A stretch of DNA of 64,000 bases from Brevibacillus antibioticus (GTDB lineage: Bacteria > Bacillota > Bacilli > Brevibacillales > Brevibacillaceae): the NCBI RefSeq assembly GCF_005217615.1, contig NZ_SZNK01000001.1, positions 4,700,001 through 4,764,000 of the forward strand, given 5' to 3'. Below, piece after piece: positions 33,782-43,758 of this stretch. The notes below the pieces were generated by a model. That model was given only the letters and a program-made list of their open reading frames with translations. It ran no database searches and was not told the origin of the DNA. Within the stretch, counting starts at the first letter, position 1. The number at the start of each line of letters is the position of its first letter. A program made the translations under genes and the position numbers.

Positions 33782-35428
33782 TCATTTCGCCCTCTCCGCT
33801 GGGAGGAGCTTGTATTTCGTTAACAGCGAAGCAATTCGCTTTCCTTTTGGCAAAAATTGAATATCGTTTCTTGTGAGCCCACCTGTTTTCAAAAGCGCCA
33901 GCAAATAGACCAATGCTCCTGAACCGACAGCAATCAAACCTACCAACGTATAGAACAAGCGATTTGAAAGTCCGGCACTGCCGAGCACCATATTAGCGAG
34001 CCACTCGACCAGCAACACGACAATCGACATCGCCACGACGGAGATGAATGGCTTTTTCACCGTATGGCGGAATCCGATGTGTGCGCCCGTGTATTTGCTT
34101 ACCGCAAGAACGTTCAGTCCCATAGCGACCAAATAAGCTAAAACAGTGGACACTGCTGCACCAGAAATACCCCAGAACGGAACGAGCGCCAGATTGAGGA
34201 TGAGCTTCACCAGTACACCAATAAACAGGTTGCGGGCAGGTCGCATTACGCGCCCCAAGCCTTGCAAAATCCCCGCGCTAGCAATACTCACTGTGGCAAA
34301 AATAATCGTGAAGGACTGTACAGCGAGGGCCTCGGTACCGTTGCTGTCTCCGTAGAGCATGACGTTGATCGGCTCCGCCAACAGAGCAAGTCCAAATGAG
34401 GCAGGCAATCCTAATAGGAAGGTCAGTCGAATCGCGACTTCGGAACGATGAGAGATCAATTGATGCTGACGCTGGGCAACAGCTTCACTGATCGCAGGCA
34501 CTAATGCCAGCGACAAGGACGTGGCGAAAAACGTACCAAACTGAATGAGTGGCTGACCACGGTCAAATGCACCCTTCAAGAGCTTGGCCAGGTCCTCCGG
34601 GGTCCCGCTCCATTGCAGCATATTGACGACGGTCATCGAGTCTACAAGCGGAACAAGCGGGAGAACCAGTGCGCCCATACAAATCGGAACGGCATAGGTC
34701 AAGAGATGACGCAATATCTGGCGATTGGTCCACGAATTCGCGGTTGATTGCTGCACTTGATTGATGGTTGTTAGCCCCATCTGCTTGTCTTTTCTCCAAT
34801 ACCAAAGCAAGACGAGAATAGCAGCAATGGCACCTGGAAAAGCAGCAAAAACGGCACCTGTACCAGCCATGTACGGGTCCTGATACATGTTCATCGCCCA
34901 GACTGCAGCGACTAGGATAAAAATCACGCGAATGAACTGTTCAGCGACCTGAGAGACGCCAGTCGGCATCATATTTTGATGCCCCTGAAAATAGCCGCGC
35001 AAGATCGCAACCATCGGCACCAATGGCAGTGACCAAGCTACCGCTCGGAGCGGGGTAATCAAATGCTCATCACCCATCATATGGGCAATCATAGGTGCCC
35101 CTCCATATAACAGTAAGAAGAAAAAGATCCCGAGAACGACCAGCGATATACTGGCTACTCGAAACGCCCTGCTCGCCCCGATCGCATCCCCGACAGCGAC
35201 GCGCTCTGAGACGATCTTGGAGATGGCAATAGGGAAACCCGCCGTCGCTAGAATCAACAACGCGGTGTACAGCGGGTATACTTGCATATATACGTACAAG
35301 CCGATATCTCCGGCAATGTTTTGGTATGGAATGCGGTATACAGCGCCTAAAAGCTTGGAGACAAGACCGGCAATTCCAAGTATCGCCGCGCCTTTCACAA
35401 ATTGAACGGAAGCTTTTTCTTGAGCCAT
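33782..35428 (-). CDS. yabM: Lipid flippase-family protein YabM (MOP/MATE, SpoVB-like)
   Basis: This 548-residue protein with about 14 membrane segments belongs to the oligosaccharide flippase/SpoVB group. It starts FVKGAAILGIAGLVSKLLGAVYRIP, a pattern shared with SpoVB and YabM, and would export lipid-linked cell-wall or polysaccharide precursors. ATG 35428 is preferred, although GAGGAG lies 13 bp upstream, because the family N-terminus begins here; 58 upstream codons look non-coding and overlap the spoVT terminator. Confidence 0.88.
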   Translation of the reverse strand: MAQEKASVQFVKGAAILGIAGLVSKLLGAVYRIPYQNIAGDIGLYVYMQVYPLYTALLILATAGFPIAISKIVSERVAVGDAIGASRAFRVASISLVVLGIFFFLLLYGGAPMIAHMMGDEHLITPLRAVAWSLPLVPMVAILRGYFQGHQNMMPTGVSQVAEQFIRVIFILVAAVWAMNMYQDPYMAGTGAVFAAFPGAIAAILVLLWYWRKDKQMGLTTINQVQQSTANSWTNRQILRHLLTYAVPICMGALVLPLVPLVDSMTVVNMLQWSGTPEDLAKLLKGAFDRGQPLIQFGTFFATSLSLALVPAISEAVAQRQHQLISHRSEVAIRLTFLLGLPASFGLALLAEPINVMLYGDSNGTEALAVQSFTIIFATVSIASAGILQGLGRVMRPARNLFIGVLVKLILNLALVPFWGISGAAVSTVLAYLVAMGLNVLAVSKYTGAHIGFRHTVKKPFISVVAMSIVVLLVEWLANMVLGSAGLSNRLFYTLVGLIAVGSGALVYLLALLKTGGLTRNDIQFLPKGKRIASLLTKYKLLPAERAK

Positions 35429-35494
35429 GTGCGTGAAATTTCTCCTCTCCAACCTAAAACTTCGTTCATTATACCACAAGGCCATAGGCACAAG

Positions 35495-35525
35495 AAAAAC
35501 AGCCCCGGGGTACGAGGCTGTTTTT
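35495..35525 (-). terminator. Terminator after spoVT
   Basis: AAAAACAGCC pairs with GGCTGTTTTT across an 11-base loop; it works on both strands in form, and ends spoVT on the minus strand. Confidence 0.85.
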
Positions 35526-35537
35526 GAAAACCCTATA

Positions 35538-36080
35538 CTATTGCTCCATCTGCTTTGCCAGGAAACCGGCCGCTGTTTCCGACATTTTGATCTCCAAATC
35601 ACTCATCTTGGTTGACTCGTTTTTGTTGAGGAGGATCACGGACCCGATTGGATCTCCTCCTGCAACAATCGGTGCGATGACGAACGAGCCCATCGTCTCG
35701 TTCAAATCACGACAAATTTCATAAGAGCCTGTGTTTTTCTCCAGTCGGGTCTTTCTTTCCTCCAAGCATTTCTCCACAATATTACCAATTGGTTTCTCCA
35801 AGTATTCCTTTTTGGAGGCACCTGCCACAGCAATAACAGTATCCCTGTCTGAAATCAGTACGGTATGATTCATGCTTTCATACAAAGAGTCGGCGTACTC
35901 TTTTGCAAAATCACCCAACTCTCCAATCGGTGAATACTTTTTGAGAATGACTTCTCCGTCACGATCCACAAAAATCTCAAGCGGGTCGCCCTCACGAATG
36001 CGCAGTGTACGACGAATCTCCTTAGGAATCACGACCCGACCGAGGTCGTCAATTCGACGAACGATACCAGTTGCTTTCAT
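35538..36080 (-). CDS. spoVT: Stage V sporulation transcription factor SpoVT
   Basis: SpoVT is a forespore regulator that tunes sigma-G genes. The 180-residue protein has an AbrB-like swapped-hairpin DNA-binding domain (1-53, GIVRRIDDLGRVVIPKEIRR) and a C-terminal GAF-like domain (about 57-178). ATG 36080 has GAGG 9 bp upstream. The region 36081-36275 upstream has no ORF; I could not assign a sigma-G promoter with confidence. Confidence 0.96.
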   Translation of the reverse strand: MKATGIVRRIDDLGRVVIPKEIRRTLRIREGDPLEIFVDRDGEVILKKYSPIGELGDFAKEYADSLYESMNHTVLISDRDTVIAVAGASKKEYLEKPIGNIVEKCLEERKTRLEKNTGSYEICRDLNETMGSFVIAPIVAGGDPIGSVILLNKNESTKMSDLEIKMSETAAGFLAKQMEQ

Positions 36081-36275
36081 GTCTTGTTGCCTCGCTTTCC
36101 CGTAAGAAGTGGGTTGTGAATAGATGGTGGTTGGTTAGTTGTATTTTTTCCTCAAATTCTAATTTTAACTATGGGTGTTGGTATCAATTTTTGCCAGTTA
36201 CTTCAATTACTCTCCCCCGGGTGGTAGCGAGTGATAATAGTATTTGCCCACGTTTGAAGAATATGCGAGAAAACG

Positions 36276-36305
36276 AAAAAACAGGGAAACGAATTCCCTG
36301 TTTTT
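36276..36305 (-). terminator. Terminator after prsA
   Basis: AACAGGGAA pairs with TTCCCTGTT around ACGAA, with A and T runs on both sides. Confidence 0.88.
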
Positions 36306-36316
36306 CATCGGACCTC

Positions 36317-37384
36317 TTATTTCTTCGCCGGAGCGTCATTTTTGGACTGCGGGATGTTGAATTTTGTAATGAGCTTGTCCAGCTCGTTCTTGGCGAAAGC
36401 ATCGTACGCTTTCTCCAAAGAACTCGCGCGGAGCTGTTCTTTCATCTCGTCAAAGGTCTTTTCTTTGCGATTCTCGACCTTAATAATATGGTAACCAAAA
36501 TCAGTTTTTACTGGCGGGCCAACTTCACCGACTTTTTGCGTCAGGGATGCTTCTTTAAATTCTGGTACCCATTGCGTTACATCCGCATTTTCGTACAAGC
36601 CGCCAGACTGCTTGCTGCCTGGGTCATCTGTGAACTCTGTTGCCAGCTTCGCGAAGTCTTCACCTTTTTTCAGGCGCGCTTCCAAGTCGTTGGAGATTTT
36701 CAACGCCTCTTCTGGTGTGCGCTTTTCGGTAGAGATCAGGATGTGGCGAACAGAAGCAACGGTACGGGAAGTTTTGTCCATTTGATCATAGGCTTGCTTC
36801 AGCGTAGCATCGTCGATATTCTTTTTCATCACACTGATGGATTGGTTGATCAGGTCCATCTGATTGACGATCATATCCTTGGTTACGCCTTGGCCTTCCA
36901 TGAGCTTGTTGAACTGAGCTTCATCTTTGCCCAAAAAGTCCATGTACTGCGTTTTGATTTTCTCGAAAGTTTTCTCAGCGAGTTCTTTGGACTCTTTTTT
37001 CATAGCATCGTCGGAACGGCTAGCCAAAACCTTGGTAGCTGTATACTCACGAGCAAAAGCCTTCAGTGAGTTGCTATTAGCCATTTCAATCATGGTACCT
37101 TGTTGTGGGTTCATGAAGTTAATGACACGCAGGAACTCTTCAAACTCATTTCCTGTTACAGTTCCTCCTTGATACTCCACAATGGTCGTTTTCTGGTCTA
37201 CTGCGTAAGGCAGAGTGAGTTTAGGGAATTTTACCAAAGGATCGTTAGCAGCTTGATTGCTGCCATCTGTCTGATTCGCTGGAGTTTTTGAATCTTGTTT
37301 CGCTTCTTCTGCTTTTCCGCCGCAACCAGTCATGAGTGCCACGACCAGAACAGCCGAAGATAGAATCGCTACAGAACGTTTCAT
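36317..37384 (-). CDS. prsA: Peptidyl-prolyl isomerase lipoprotein, PrsA/SurA type
   Basis: This is a 355-residue foldase anchored outside the membrane. It has a lipoprotein signal (lipobox LMTGC, Cys 21), an N-terminal helical chaperone region (about 65-205), a parvulin domain (about 207-305, VRHILIS, FAKLATEFTDDPGS, GGLYENADV, DFGYHIIKV) and a lysine-rich tail. It would help secreted proteins fold. It lies 40 bp after mfd; B. subtilis does not have a PrsA gene at this place, so the symbol rests on architecture. Confidence 0.85.
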   Translation of the reverse strand: MKRSVAILSSAVLVVALMTGCGGKAEEAKQDSKTPANQTDGSNQAANDPLVKFPKLTLPYAVDQKTTIVEYQGGTVTGNEFEEFLRVINFMNPQQGTMIEMANSNSLKAFAREYTATKVLASRSDDAMKKESKELAEKTFEKIKTQYMDFLGKDEAQFNKLMEGQGVTKDMIVNQMDLINQSISVMKKNIDDATLKQAYDQMDKTSRTVASVRHILISTEKRTPEEALKISNDLEARLKKGEDFAKLATEFTDDPGSKQSGGLYENADVTQWVPEFKEASLTQKVGEVGPPVKTDFGYHIIKVENRKEKTFDEMKEQLRASSLEKAYDAFAKNELDKLITKFNIPQSKNDAPAKK

Positions 37385-37424
37385 AAATAAGGTTCTCCCT
37401 TCTCGGGCAAGCCCTTCTTGTCAG

Positions 37425-40400
37425 TTAAGACACAGGGCTCTCCGTACCGGTGTCTCTTCGCACCTGGTGAAATTGACGCAACAGCTTTTCAACCAACTGC
37501 ACGCCCTCATCTTCTTTTAACCCCTTTACTTTAACAGCAATCGTGATCTGTTGTCCACCCGACAGCCCAACCCTCTTGCTCCAGTTACCGGTAAGTGCAA
37601 ACAGCGCTCCACCATCGATGTTGTTGTTCTGACTAGGGTGCAGGAACAATTTAATCTCGTCTGGATTCTTTTGGCTAATTTCGGTGATGTGGTGCTTCAA
37701 GGCATACACGCGCAAACGGGAAATGGTCAACAGATTATCAACCGGCTTCGGAACTGGTCCAAAACGGTCTAGCAGCTCTTCTGCCAAATCGTCGACGTCA
37801 TCCAATGTAGACACTGCGACAAACTTTTTGTACATCTCGATTTTTTGACGACTGTCCGTAATGTACATCGACGGAATATAGGCATCCAGTTGAAGATTGA
37901 TCTCCACAGGCGTGACAATTTCCTGTCTAACCTCGCCCTTCAGCTCATCAATGGCCTCTTTCAGCATCTGGCTATACAAGTCAAATCCGACCGTATTAAT
38001 AAAACCATGCTGCTCTGCGCCCAGCAAATTACCCGCTCCACGAATGGACAAGTCCCGCATCGCGATCTTGAAACCAGAGCCAAGCTCGGTGAATTCCTTG
38101 ATGGCTTGTAGACGTTTTTCCGCTACCTCTGTCAGCACCTTGTCCCGTTGGTACGTAAAGTAAGCGTACGCAATTCGATTGGAACGACCTACACGTCCAC
38201 GCAGCTGATACAGCTGGGACAAGCCCATTTTGTCTGCGTTGTAAATAATCAGCGTATTGACGTTCGGGATGTCCACCCCGGTCTCAATGATCGTCGTACT
38301 GACCAATACGTCAAAATTCCCTTCCAAAAAGTCGAGAATGACGCCTTCCAGCTCGCTTTCGTTCATCTGCCCATGCGCCACAGCGATGCGCGCGTCAGGA
38401 ACGAGCATAGAAATCTGCTCCGCCATCTGTTCGATTCCTTGTACTTGGTTGTAGAGGAAGAATACTTGCCCATCGCGAGCCATCTCGCGCTCAATCGCTT
38501 CGCGGACCAAAGCAGGGCTGTAATCCATCACATACGTCTGCACCGGAAAACGATTTTCTGGCGGTGTTTCGATGACAGACAAATCACGCACACCGAGCAT
38601 CGACATGTGCAACGTACGTGGAATCGGCGTAGCGGTCAGAGTCATGACATCCACATTCGTTTTGATCTGCTTCAGCTTTTCCTTGTGGCTCACACCAAAG
38701 CGCTGCTCCTCGTCTACGATTAACAGACCGAGCTCGCGGAATGTCAGGTCTTTGGAAAGCAGACGGTGCGTACCGATGACGACATCGACTGTACCTTCCT
38801 TCAGTCCTTTTAGCGTGGCATTCTGCTCTTTGCGCGAACGGAATCGACTCAATACCTCCACGCGGATCGGATATTCCGCAAAACGCTCTCGGAACGTCTC
38901 GTAATGCTGCTGAGCCAGAATCGTAGTTGGAACCAATACGGCTACCTGCTTTCCGTCCATGACAGACTTGAAGGCAGCACGAATCGCAACCTCTGTCTTC
39001 CCGTAACCCACGTCCCCACAAACGAGGCGATCCATCGGGCGTTTGCGCTCCATGTCCGCTTTCACTTCCGAAATCGCGCGGAGCTGGTCTTGTGTTTCCT
39101 GATACGGGAACATCGCCTCAAATTCACGCTGCTCTGTCGTATCGGGAGAGAATGTATGACCGACAGCCGATTCGCGAGCTGCATACAGCTTGATCAAATC
39201 CTCGGCGATATCCTTTACAGACGACTGGACTTTGTTTTTGACGCGTTTCCATTCGCTGCCGCCCAAACTATAAATCTTCGGCTGTGCCTCTTCGCTCGCC
39301 ACGTACTTCTGCACATGGTCGATTTGATCAATCGGAACAAACAGACTGTCTCCTGCTGCGTATTGAATATGAAGGTAATCTTTATGAATTCCGAGAATTT
39401 CCTTGGTTTCAATTCCAAGGTATTTTCCAATCCCGTGATTCACGTGCACAACGAAATCACCGGGCTTGAGCTCGAGGTAGTTTTTGATACGCTCCGCGTT
39501 GTTCATCGTCTGTTGAACTTTGCGCGCCTTGCGTTGTTTCGCAGTAAATACTTCGCCTTCCGTAATGACTACCAGCTTGTTTAATGGCAACTCAAAGCCA
39601 GTCTGGAGGTTTCCTAAAATGATCGTAGGACGTCCCGGAGGCACCGTTTCCACTGTATCTGTTAAAACATCTGCTTCCATTTCGTAGTCATGCAGGACAC
39701 GCTCCAGTCGCTTCGCACGCTCCAAATCAGCTGCGACAAAGACGATCTGATCCTGAGACTTCTTCCAACGGGCCAGCTCTGTTTTCAGCACGTTCATCTG
39801 TCCATGGAAGTTTTGCATGGTACGACAAGTCAGATTTACGATGTTTTGCGGCTGGGTCTTCGGTGATTGTCTCAAAAATAGGGAAAGGTAAACGATCTGG
39901 CGCTTTTTCGTCGACACGATCTCGTCGTACGTACGCGACAGGCTGAGATTGGACATATATTCGCCCTGGACGATGCGTCCTGTCAGCCATTCCCCTTCTT
40001 CTTTTTGCAATTGCGCTGCCGTATCCAACACACGAGAAGGTTCATCAACGATCAGCAAGGAATCGGAAGGCATGTAGGACAATAAGGTATCACCCGTCGG
40101 GTAAATGACAGAGATGTACGAATAAAGCTGCGCAAAACGCTGTCCCTGCTTCATTCTCTCTGCATCTGAGCCGATTCGCTCCATGACTTTTTCCTTGGCA
40201 GCCCCATCCTTCAAATTGGCGATGGTTTCCCCCAGCTTTTGTTCTAAGCGAACAGCCGATTCCTGCAATAACGGAGTCGAAGCGATCATTTCTTTTGCCG
40301 GACCGAGAATATACGTCTGGACGGATTCCAATGACCGCTGGGAGAGCATGTCAAACGTACGGATCGAGTCGATCTCCACATCAAAAAGCTCAATCCGCAC

Positions 40401-40973
40401 CGGCCACTCCGAATCGATCGGATACAAGTCGATAATTCCACCGCGAATACTCATTTCTCCCTTGCGCTCGACCATGTCCACTCGCTCATAGCCAAGCTCA
40501 ATACATCGGAGCAAAAAGGCCTCGATATCGAGCTCATCACCGACAGACAACTGAATCTGCGCTTCCTTCCATACATGCGGGGGAACGACCAAACGACGCA
40601 AGCCAGCAAAAGGTGCAACCAAAAAACCCGTAAAGCCTTGGGCCAGACGGTTGAATACATGAATTCGCTGCGCCAGCATTTCAGGGCTGGCAATGGCAAG
40701 CTCAGAGCCAATCAGCTCATTACCAGGATAAAGCAACACCTGGTCAGAGGGAACTAACTCGATCAAATCTTCGTATACTTTTTGTGCTTGGTACATGTTA
40801 TGCGTCACTACACAGACCGGACGATCCGACATTTGTTGCAATGACGCCATCAATACTTGACGGGCGGAACCAGCTAAGCCAGAGACAAGCTGCTCATGTA
40901 GCCCCTTCTCCAAACCAGCCACGATTGTCCCGACATTCGTGTCCTGTTTCATCGGGTTAATGATGACTTGCAT
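37425..40973 (-). CDS. mfd: Transcription-repair coupling factor
   Basis: Mfd removes stalled RNA polymerase from damaged DNA and recruits UvrA. The 1182-residue protein shows the UvrB-like N-terminal modules, the RNA polymerase interaction domain (about 500-560), translocase motif I GDVGYGKTEVA near 655, DEEQRFG near 755, and motif VI with YQLRGRVGRSNR near 960. The C-terminal regulatory domain is complete. ATG 40973 has GAGAGGGG upstream. Order pth-fin-mfd is as in B. subtilis. Confidence 0.97.
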   Translation of the reverse strand: MQVIINPMKQDTNVGTIVAGLEKGLHEQLVSGLAGSARQVLMASLQQMSDRPVCVVTHNMYQAQKVYEDLIELVPSDQVLLYPGNELIGSELAIASPEMLAQRIHVFNRLAQGFTGFLVAPFAGLRRLVVPPHVWKEAQIQLSVGDELDIEAFLLRCIELGYERVDMVERKGEMSIRGGIIDLYPIDSEWPVRIELFDVEIDSIRTFDMLSQRSLESVQTYILGPAKEMIASTPLLQESAVRLEQKLGETIANLKDGAAKEKVMERIGSDAERMKQGQRFAQLYSYISVIYPTGDTLLSYMPSDSLLIVDEPSRVLDTAAQLQKEEGEWLTGRIVQGEYMSNLSLSRTYDEIVSTKKRQIVYLSLFLRQSPKTQPQNIVNLTCRTMQNFHGQMNVLKTELARWKKSQDQIVFVAADLERAKRLERVLHDYEMEADVLTDTVETVPPGRPTIILGNLQTGFELPLNKLVVITEGEVFTAKQRKARKVQQTMNNAERIKNYLELKPGDFVVHVNHGIGKYLGIETKEILGIHKDYLHIQYAAGDSLFVPIDQIDHVQKYVASEEAQPKIYSLGGSEWKRVKNKVQSSVKDIAEDLIKLYAARESAVGHTFSPDTTEQREFEAMFPYQETQDQLRAISEVKADMERKRPMDRLVCGDVGYGKTEVAIRAAFKSVMDGKQVAVLVPTTILAQQHYETFRERFAEYPIRVEVLSRFRSRKEQNATLKGLKEGTVDVVIGTHRLLSKDLTFRELGLLIVDEEQRFGVSHKEKLKQIKTNVDVMTLTATPIPRTLHMSMLGVRDLSVIETPPENRFPVQTYVMDYSPALVREAIEREMARDGQVFFLYNQVQGIEQMAEQISMLVPDARIAVAHGQMNESELEGVILDFLEGNFDVLVSTTIIETGVDIPNVNTLIIYNADKMGLSQLYQLRGRVGRSNRIAYAYFTYQRDKVLTEVAEKRLQAIKEFTELGSGFKIAMRDLSIRGAGNLLGAEQHGFINTVGFDLYSQMLKEAIDELKGEVRQEIVTPVEINLQLDAYIPSMYITDSRQKIEMYKKFVAVSTLDDVDDLAEELLDRFGPVPKPVDNLLTISRLRVYALKHHITEISQKNPDEIKLFLHPSQNNNIDGGALFALTGNWSKRVGLSGGQQITIAVKVKGLKEDEGVQLVEKLLRQFHQVRRDTGTESPVS

Positions 40974-41054
40974 TCACTAATCCCCTCTCTAATTCTTCTA
41001 TCAACTATAATCAGAGCCTCGCTTACGTTCACAACAACCGCAGGTCGGCCATGC

Positions 41055-41085
41055 GAAAAGAAGCCTTAGCTCCCCAAGCTAAGGC
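41055..41085 (-). terminator. Terminator after fin
   Basis: GCCTTAGCT pairs with AGCTAAGGC; the minus strand continues TTCTTTTCG. It separates fin from mfd. Confidence 0.82.
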
Positions 41086-41119
41086 CTTGTCAGTGCAAGC
41101 CTTCCTAATGCGTATCCAC

Positions 41120-41350
41120 TTATTGAAGTGGGTTTCCGACTAGCGAAAGCTCTGGATGCTGAATCAGCGCTTCACGGCAATAGTCGCACGTGATGCTGAC
41201 GACCGTATCTCCACTTTGTTCTCTCGATATTATAAGAGCACGTTCCTCCGGGGTCAAGGAATCAAACCCGAGCTGCGCTTCTGTTACTTGCGATTCCTCA
41301 AATTCTGCAATCTTCATGCCGCAGCAACGACATGTATAGCGTATGCTCAT
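41120..41350 (-). CDS. fin: Anti-sigma-F factor Fin
   Basis: This 76-residue zinc-ribbon protein matches Fin (YabK), which inhibits sigma-F and helps the switch to sigma-G in the forespore. Two cysteine pairs are visible, YTCRCCGM near the N-terminus and TCDYCREAL near residue 55. The ATG at 41350 is preferred because the GGGTGG stretch is better spaced than for the ATG two codons earlier. It is between pth and mfd as in B. subtilis. Confidence 0.9.
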   Translation of the reverse strand: MSIRYTCRCCGMKIAEFEESQVTEAQLGFDSLTPEERALIISREQSGDTVVSITCDYCREALIQHPELSLVGNPLQ

Positions 41351-41411
41351 GTACATACCACCCCCATACTGTTCCTATCGGTTAGTATGGACGATTGGGT
41401 GGGAAATCATA

Positions 41412-41981
41412 CTACTTCTTCAAGCTGTTGTAATGGTTCATGACCTTTAAAAACGACTCTCTTGTCCACATGGCGCATGCATCAGCAGCCACGCTCACCG
41501 CCTCTTGAATGTCGGCTCTTTCCGCCACTGGAAACGTATTCAAAACATAGTCGCTGACGCTCCGCCCTGGTTCAGGACGACTGATTCCTACCTTGATTCG
41601 TTTAAACTCCTGTGTGCCCAAATGTTGGATCATCGACTTGATGCCGTTGTGCCCACCGGCGCTGCCTTTTTCTCGCAGACGAAGATGTCCGGTCGGCAAA
41701 TCAAGATCGTCGTAGATGACGACGAGATCGTCCGGAATCAGCTTGTAAAACTTGAGGACTTCCGCTACCGATTCACCGGAGAGATTCATGTACGTCTGTG
41801 GCTTCACCAGCAATACCTTCTCGCCTTCGATGCGGCCTTCGCCCACGAGAGCACGAAACTTGTTTTGCGTAACAGGAATTCCCCATTTGTCGCTAATCTT
41901 ATCTATGGCCATAAAGCCAGCATTATGTCTGGTGTCTTCATATTTTTTGCCGGGATTACCCAATCCGATTATGACTTTCAC
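41412..41981 (-). CDS. pth: Peptidyl-tRNA hydrolase
   Basis: It frees tRNA from prematurely released peptidyl-tRNA. The 189-residue protein has GLGNPGKKYEDTRHNAGF with the catalytic His 20, then KPQTYMNLSG, DDLDLPTG (catalytic Asp) and GSAGGHNGIKS. The start is GTG 41981, 8 bp after AGGAGG. B. subtilis calls it spoVC. Confidence 0.96.
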   Translation of the reverse strand: MKVIIGLGNPGKKYEDTRHNAGFMAIDKISDKWGIPVTQNKFRALVGEGRIEGEKVLLVKPQTYMNLSGESVAEVLKFYKLIPDDLVVIYDDLDLPTGHLRLREKGSAGGHNGIKSMIQHLGTQEFKRIKVGISRPEPGRSVSDYVLNTFPVAERADIQEAVSVAADACAMWTRESFLKVMNHYNSLKK

Positions 41982-42086
41982 ACTTATTCCCTCCTACTCT
42001 CTTCCCATTGTACTCGAATGGTCACCCGAACAAAAGGAAAAGGGCAGAGATGAAATCACCTCGCCCTGCTTTTTCGTACCAAGCTT

Positions 42087-42695
42087 TTATTCGTTAGCTG
42101 CTCCTGCTTTTTCGGCCACTGCTTCTGCCTCTTGCTCCGCATCGATTGATTCTTCGGACTTGACCTTCACCGGCAGTACACTGATCAGCACTTCCGTGGA
42201 TTCGAGCCCTAGATCTACTCCAGGCGGGACATTCAGATCGGAAACCAGTACGACATCCCCGATGTTGAACCCGTCGACATCGACCAGGAACGATTCTGGT
42301 ATATTACCTGGCAAGCAAGTCACTTCCACACTGTGGCGGACAAGGGTAGCCACACCCAACTCGGGATCTCCTGTCATAAGGACAGGTACGGACGTGTGTA
42401 TTTTTTCATTCATATTGATCTTCTTAAAATCGGCATGTAAAATGTTTCCCTGCAAAGGATGCCGTTGCAGCTCATAAACCATGACATCGTGCGTGTCCCC
42501 GTCTACACTCAACCGAAATGGCTTATTCGTCGTCTGGTGACGCAGAGCCGCATCCAGCTCTCTTCCTTTGACCTGAATCGGCTTATTGCCTACTTCACTA
42601 CCGTACATAATACCGGGAACCCAACCTTCGTTTCGCAGTACCTTTACAGCATTGCCTGTCTTTTTTTCACGAGACTGTGCCTGTAATTGTTCCAC
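42087..42695 (-). CDS. ctc: 50S ribosomal protein L25/general stress protein Ctc
   Basis: This 202-residue protein has an N-terminal L25 5S rRNA-binding domain (about 1-92) and a C-terminal TL5/Ctc domain (about 95-185) with a Glu- and Ala-rich tail. In Bacillus, Ctc is made under stress. The start is GTG 42695; its ribosome binding site AAGGAGG lies inside the 3' arm of a long hairpin, followed by seven T before the GTG. Confidence 0.93.
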   Translation of the reverse strand: MEQLQAQSREKKTGNAVKVLRNEGWVPGIMYGSEVGNKPIQVKGRELDAALRHQTTNKPFRLSVDGDTHDVMVYELQRHPLQGNILHADFKKINMNEKIHTSVPVLMTGDPELGVATLVRHSVEVTCLPGNIPESFLVDVDGFNIGDVVLVSDLNVPPGVDLGLESTEVLISVLPVKVKSEESIDAEQEAEAVAEKAGAANE

Positions 42696-42756
42696 AAAAA
42701 AACCTCCTTCGGACTGCTAGTAAAAGTTTCCTCACTAGCTTGTCCATCGGAGGTTT
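42696..42756 (-). promoter_or_regulatory. Terminator-like hairpin sequestering the ctc ribosome binding site
   Basis: On the minus strand three paired blocks are nested: AAACCTCC with GGAGGTTT (42756-42749 and 42707-42700), GGAC with GTCC, and CTAGT with ACTAG. The 3' arm contains AGGAGG of ctc and is followed at once by seven U and then the GTG start. The element can act as an intrinsic terminator for prs and as a structure hiding the Shine-Dalgarno sequence of ctc. Pairing is directly visible; regulation is inferred. Confidence 0.75.
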
Positions 42757-42785
42757 AGTTCAACCCCCAAAGAGGGGATTGTATA

Positions 42786-43736
42786 TTAATCGAACAACTT
42801 GCTTACGGAAAGCTCTTCGTGAACACGAATGATTGCTTCACCAATGATTGGCGCTACGGAAAGAACGGTAATCTTGTCGATAATTTGTTCTTCTGTCAGC
42901 GGAATCGAGTTGGTCACAATCAGTTCCTTGATCTTCGAGTTAGCAATACGCTCAATAGCAGGACCAGACAGAACTGGGTGCGTGCAGCATGCATATACTT
43001 CACGTGCGCCTGCTTCTACAAGTGCACTTGCAGCCAGTGTGATCGTTCCAGCGGTATCGATAATATCGTCGATGATGATCGCTGTTTTGCCTTCGATGTT
43101 CCCTACGATGTTCATTACTTCGGCTACGTTTGGTTCTGGGCGACGTTTGTCAATAATGGCAATAGGCGCTTCCAGACGTTCTGCCAATTTACGAGCACGG
43201 GTCACTCCACCATGATCTGGAGATACGACAACGATATCTTTCAGACCTTTTTCAGAGAAGTGTTTACCCAAGATAGGCACACCTAGAAGATGATCAACTG
43301 GAATATCGAAGAAGCCTTGGATTTGTGTTGCATGCAGATCCATCGTAATCACACGTTGTGCACCTGCAGTCTCGATCAGGTTCGCAACCAGCTTAGCCGT
43401 GATTGGATCGCGTGCACGTGCTTTACGATCTTGACGAGCATAACCGTAGTAAGGAATTACCACGTTAATACTCTTAGCCGAAGCGCGCTTCAATGCATCG
43501 ACCATCACCAAAAGCTCCATCAGATGCTCATTAACGGGAGCAGATGTTGGCTGAATGACAAATACGTCACAACCGCGAACGCTTTCATTGAGTTTGAGTT
43601 GGCATTCGCCATCACTAAAGCGCACTACTTGTGCGTTTCCGAGTGGTACACCGATGTGTTCGGCGATTTCTTTTGCCAGTTCCGGGTTTGCGTTGCACGT
43701 AAATACCTTCAGTTTTGGGTCGCGGTAGTTAGCCAT
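42786..43736 (-). CDS. prs: Ribose-phosphate pyrophosphokinase
   Basis: It makes PRPP from ribose 5-phosphate and ATP, feeding hpt, purR control, nadC and nucleotide synthesis. The 316-residue protein has the class I signature [18 protein letters not shown] and the PRPP-binding loop [15 protein letters not shown] 43736 fits the usual length and start of the family; the 40 extra upstream codons of the open frame lie inside glmU. A GGGAGG site is about 14 bp upstream. Confidence 0.96.
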   Translation of the reverse strand: MANYRDPKLKVFTCNANPELAKEIAEHIGVPLGNAQVVRFSDGECQLKLNESVRGCDVFVIQPTSAPVNEHLMELLVMVDALKRASAKSINVVIPYYGYARQDRKARARDPITAKLVANLIETAGAQRVITMDLHATQIQGFFDIPVDHLLGVPILGKHFSEKGLKDIVVVSPDHGGVTRARKLAERLEAPIAIIDKRRPEPNVAEVMNIVGNIEGKTAIIIDDIIDTAGTITLAASALVEAGAREVYACCTHPVLSGPAIERIANSKIKELIVTNSIPLTEEQIIDKITVLSVAPIIGEAIIRVHEELSVSKLFD

Positions 43737-43758
43737 GATCTTCTCAAGAACCTCCCGT

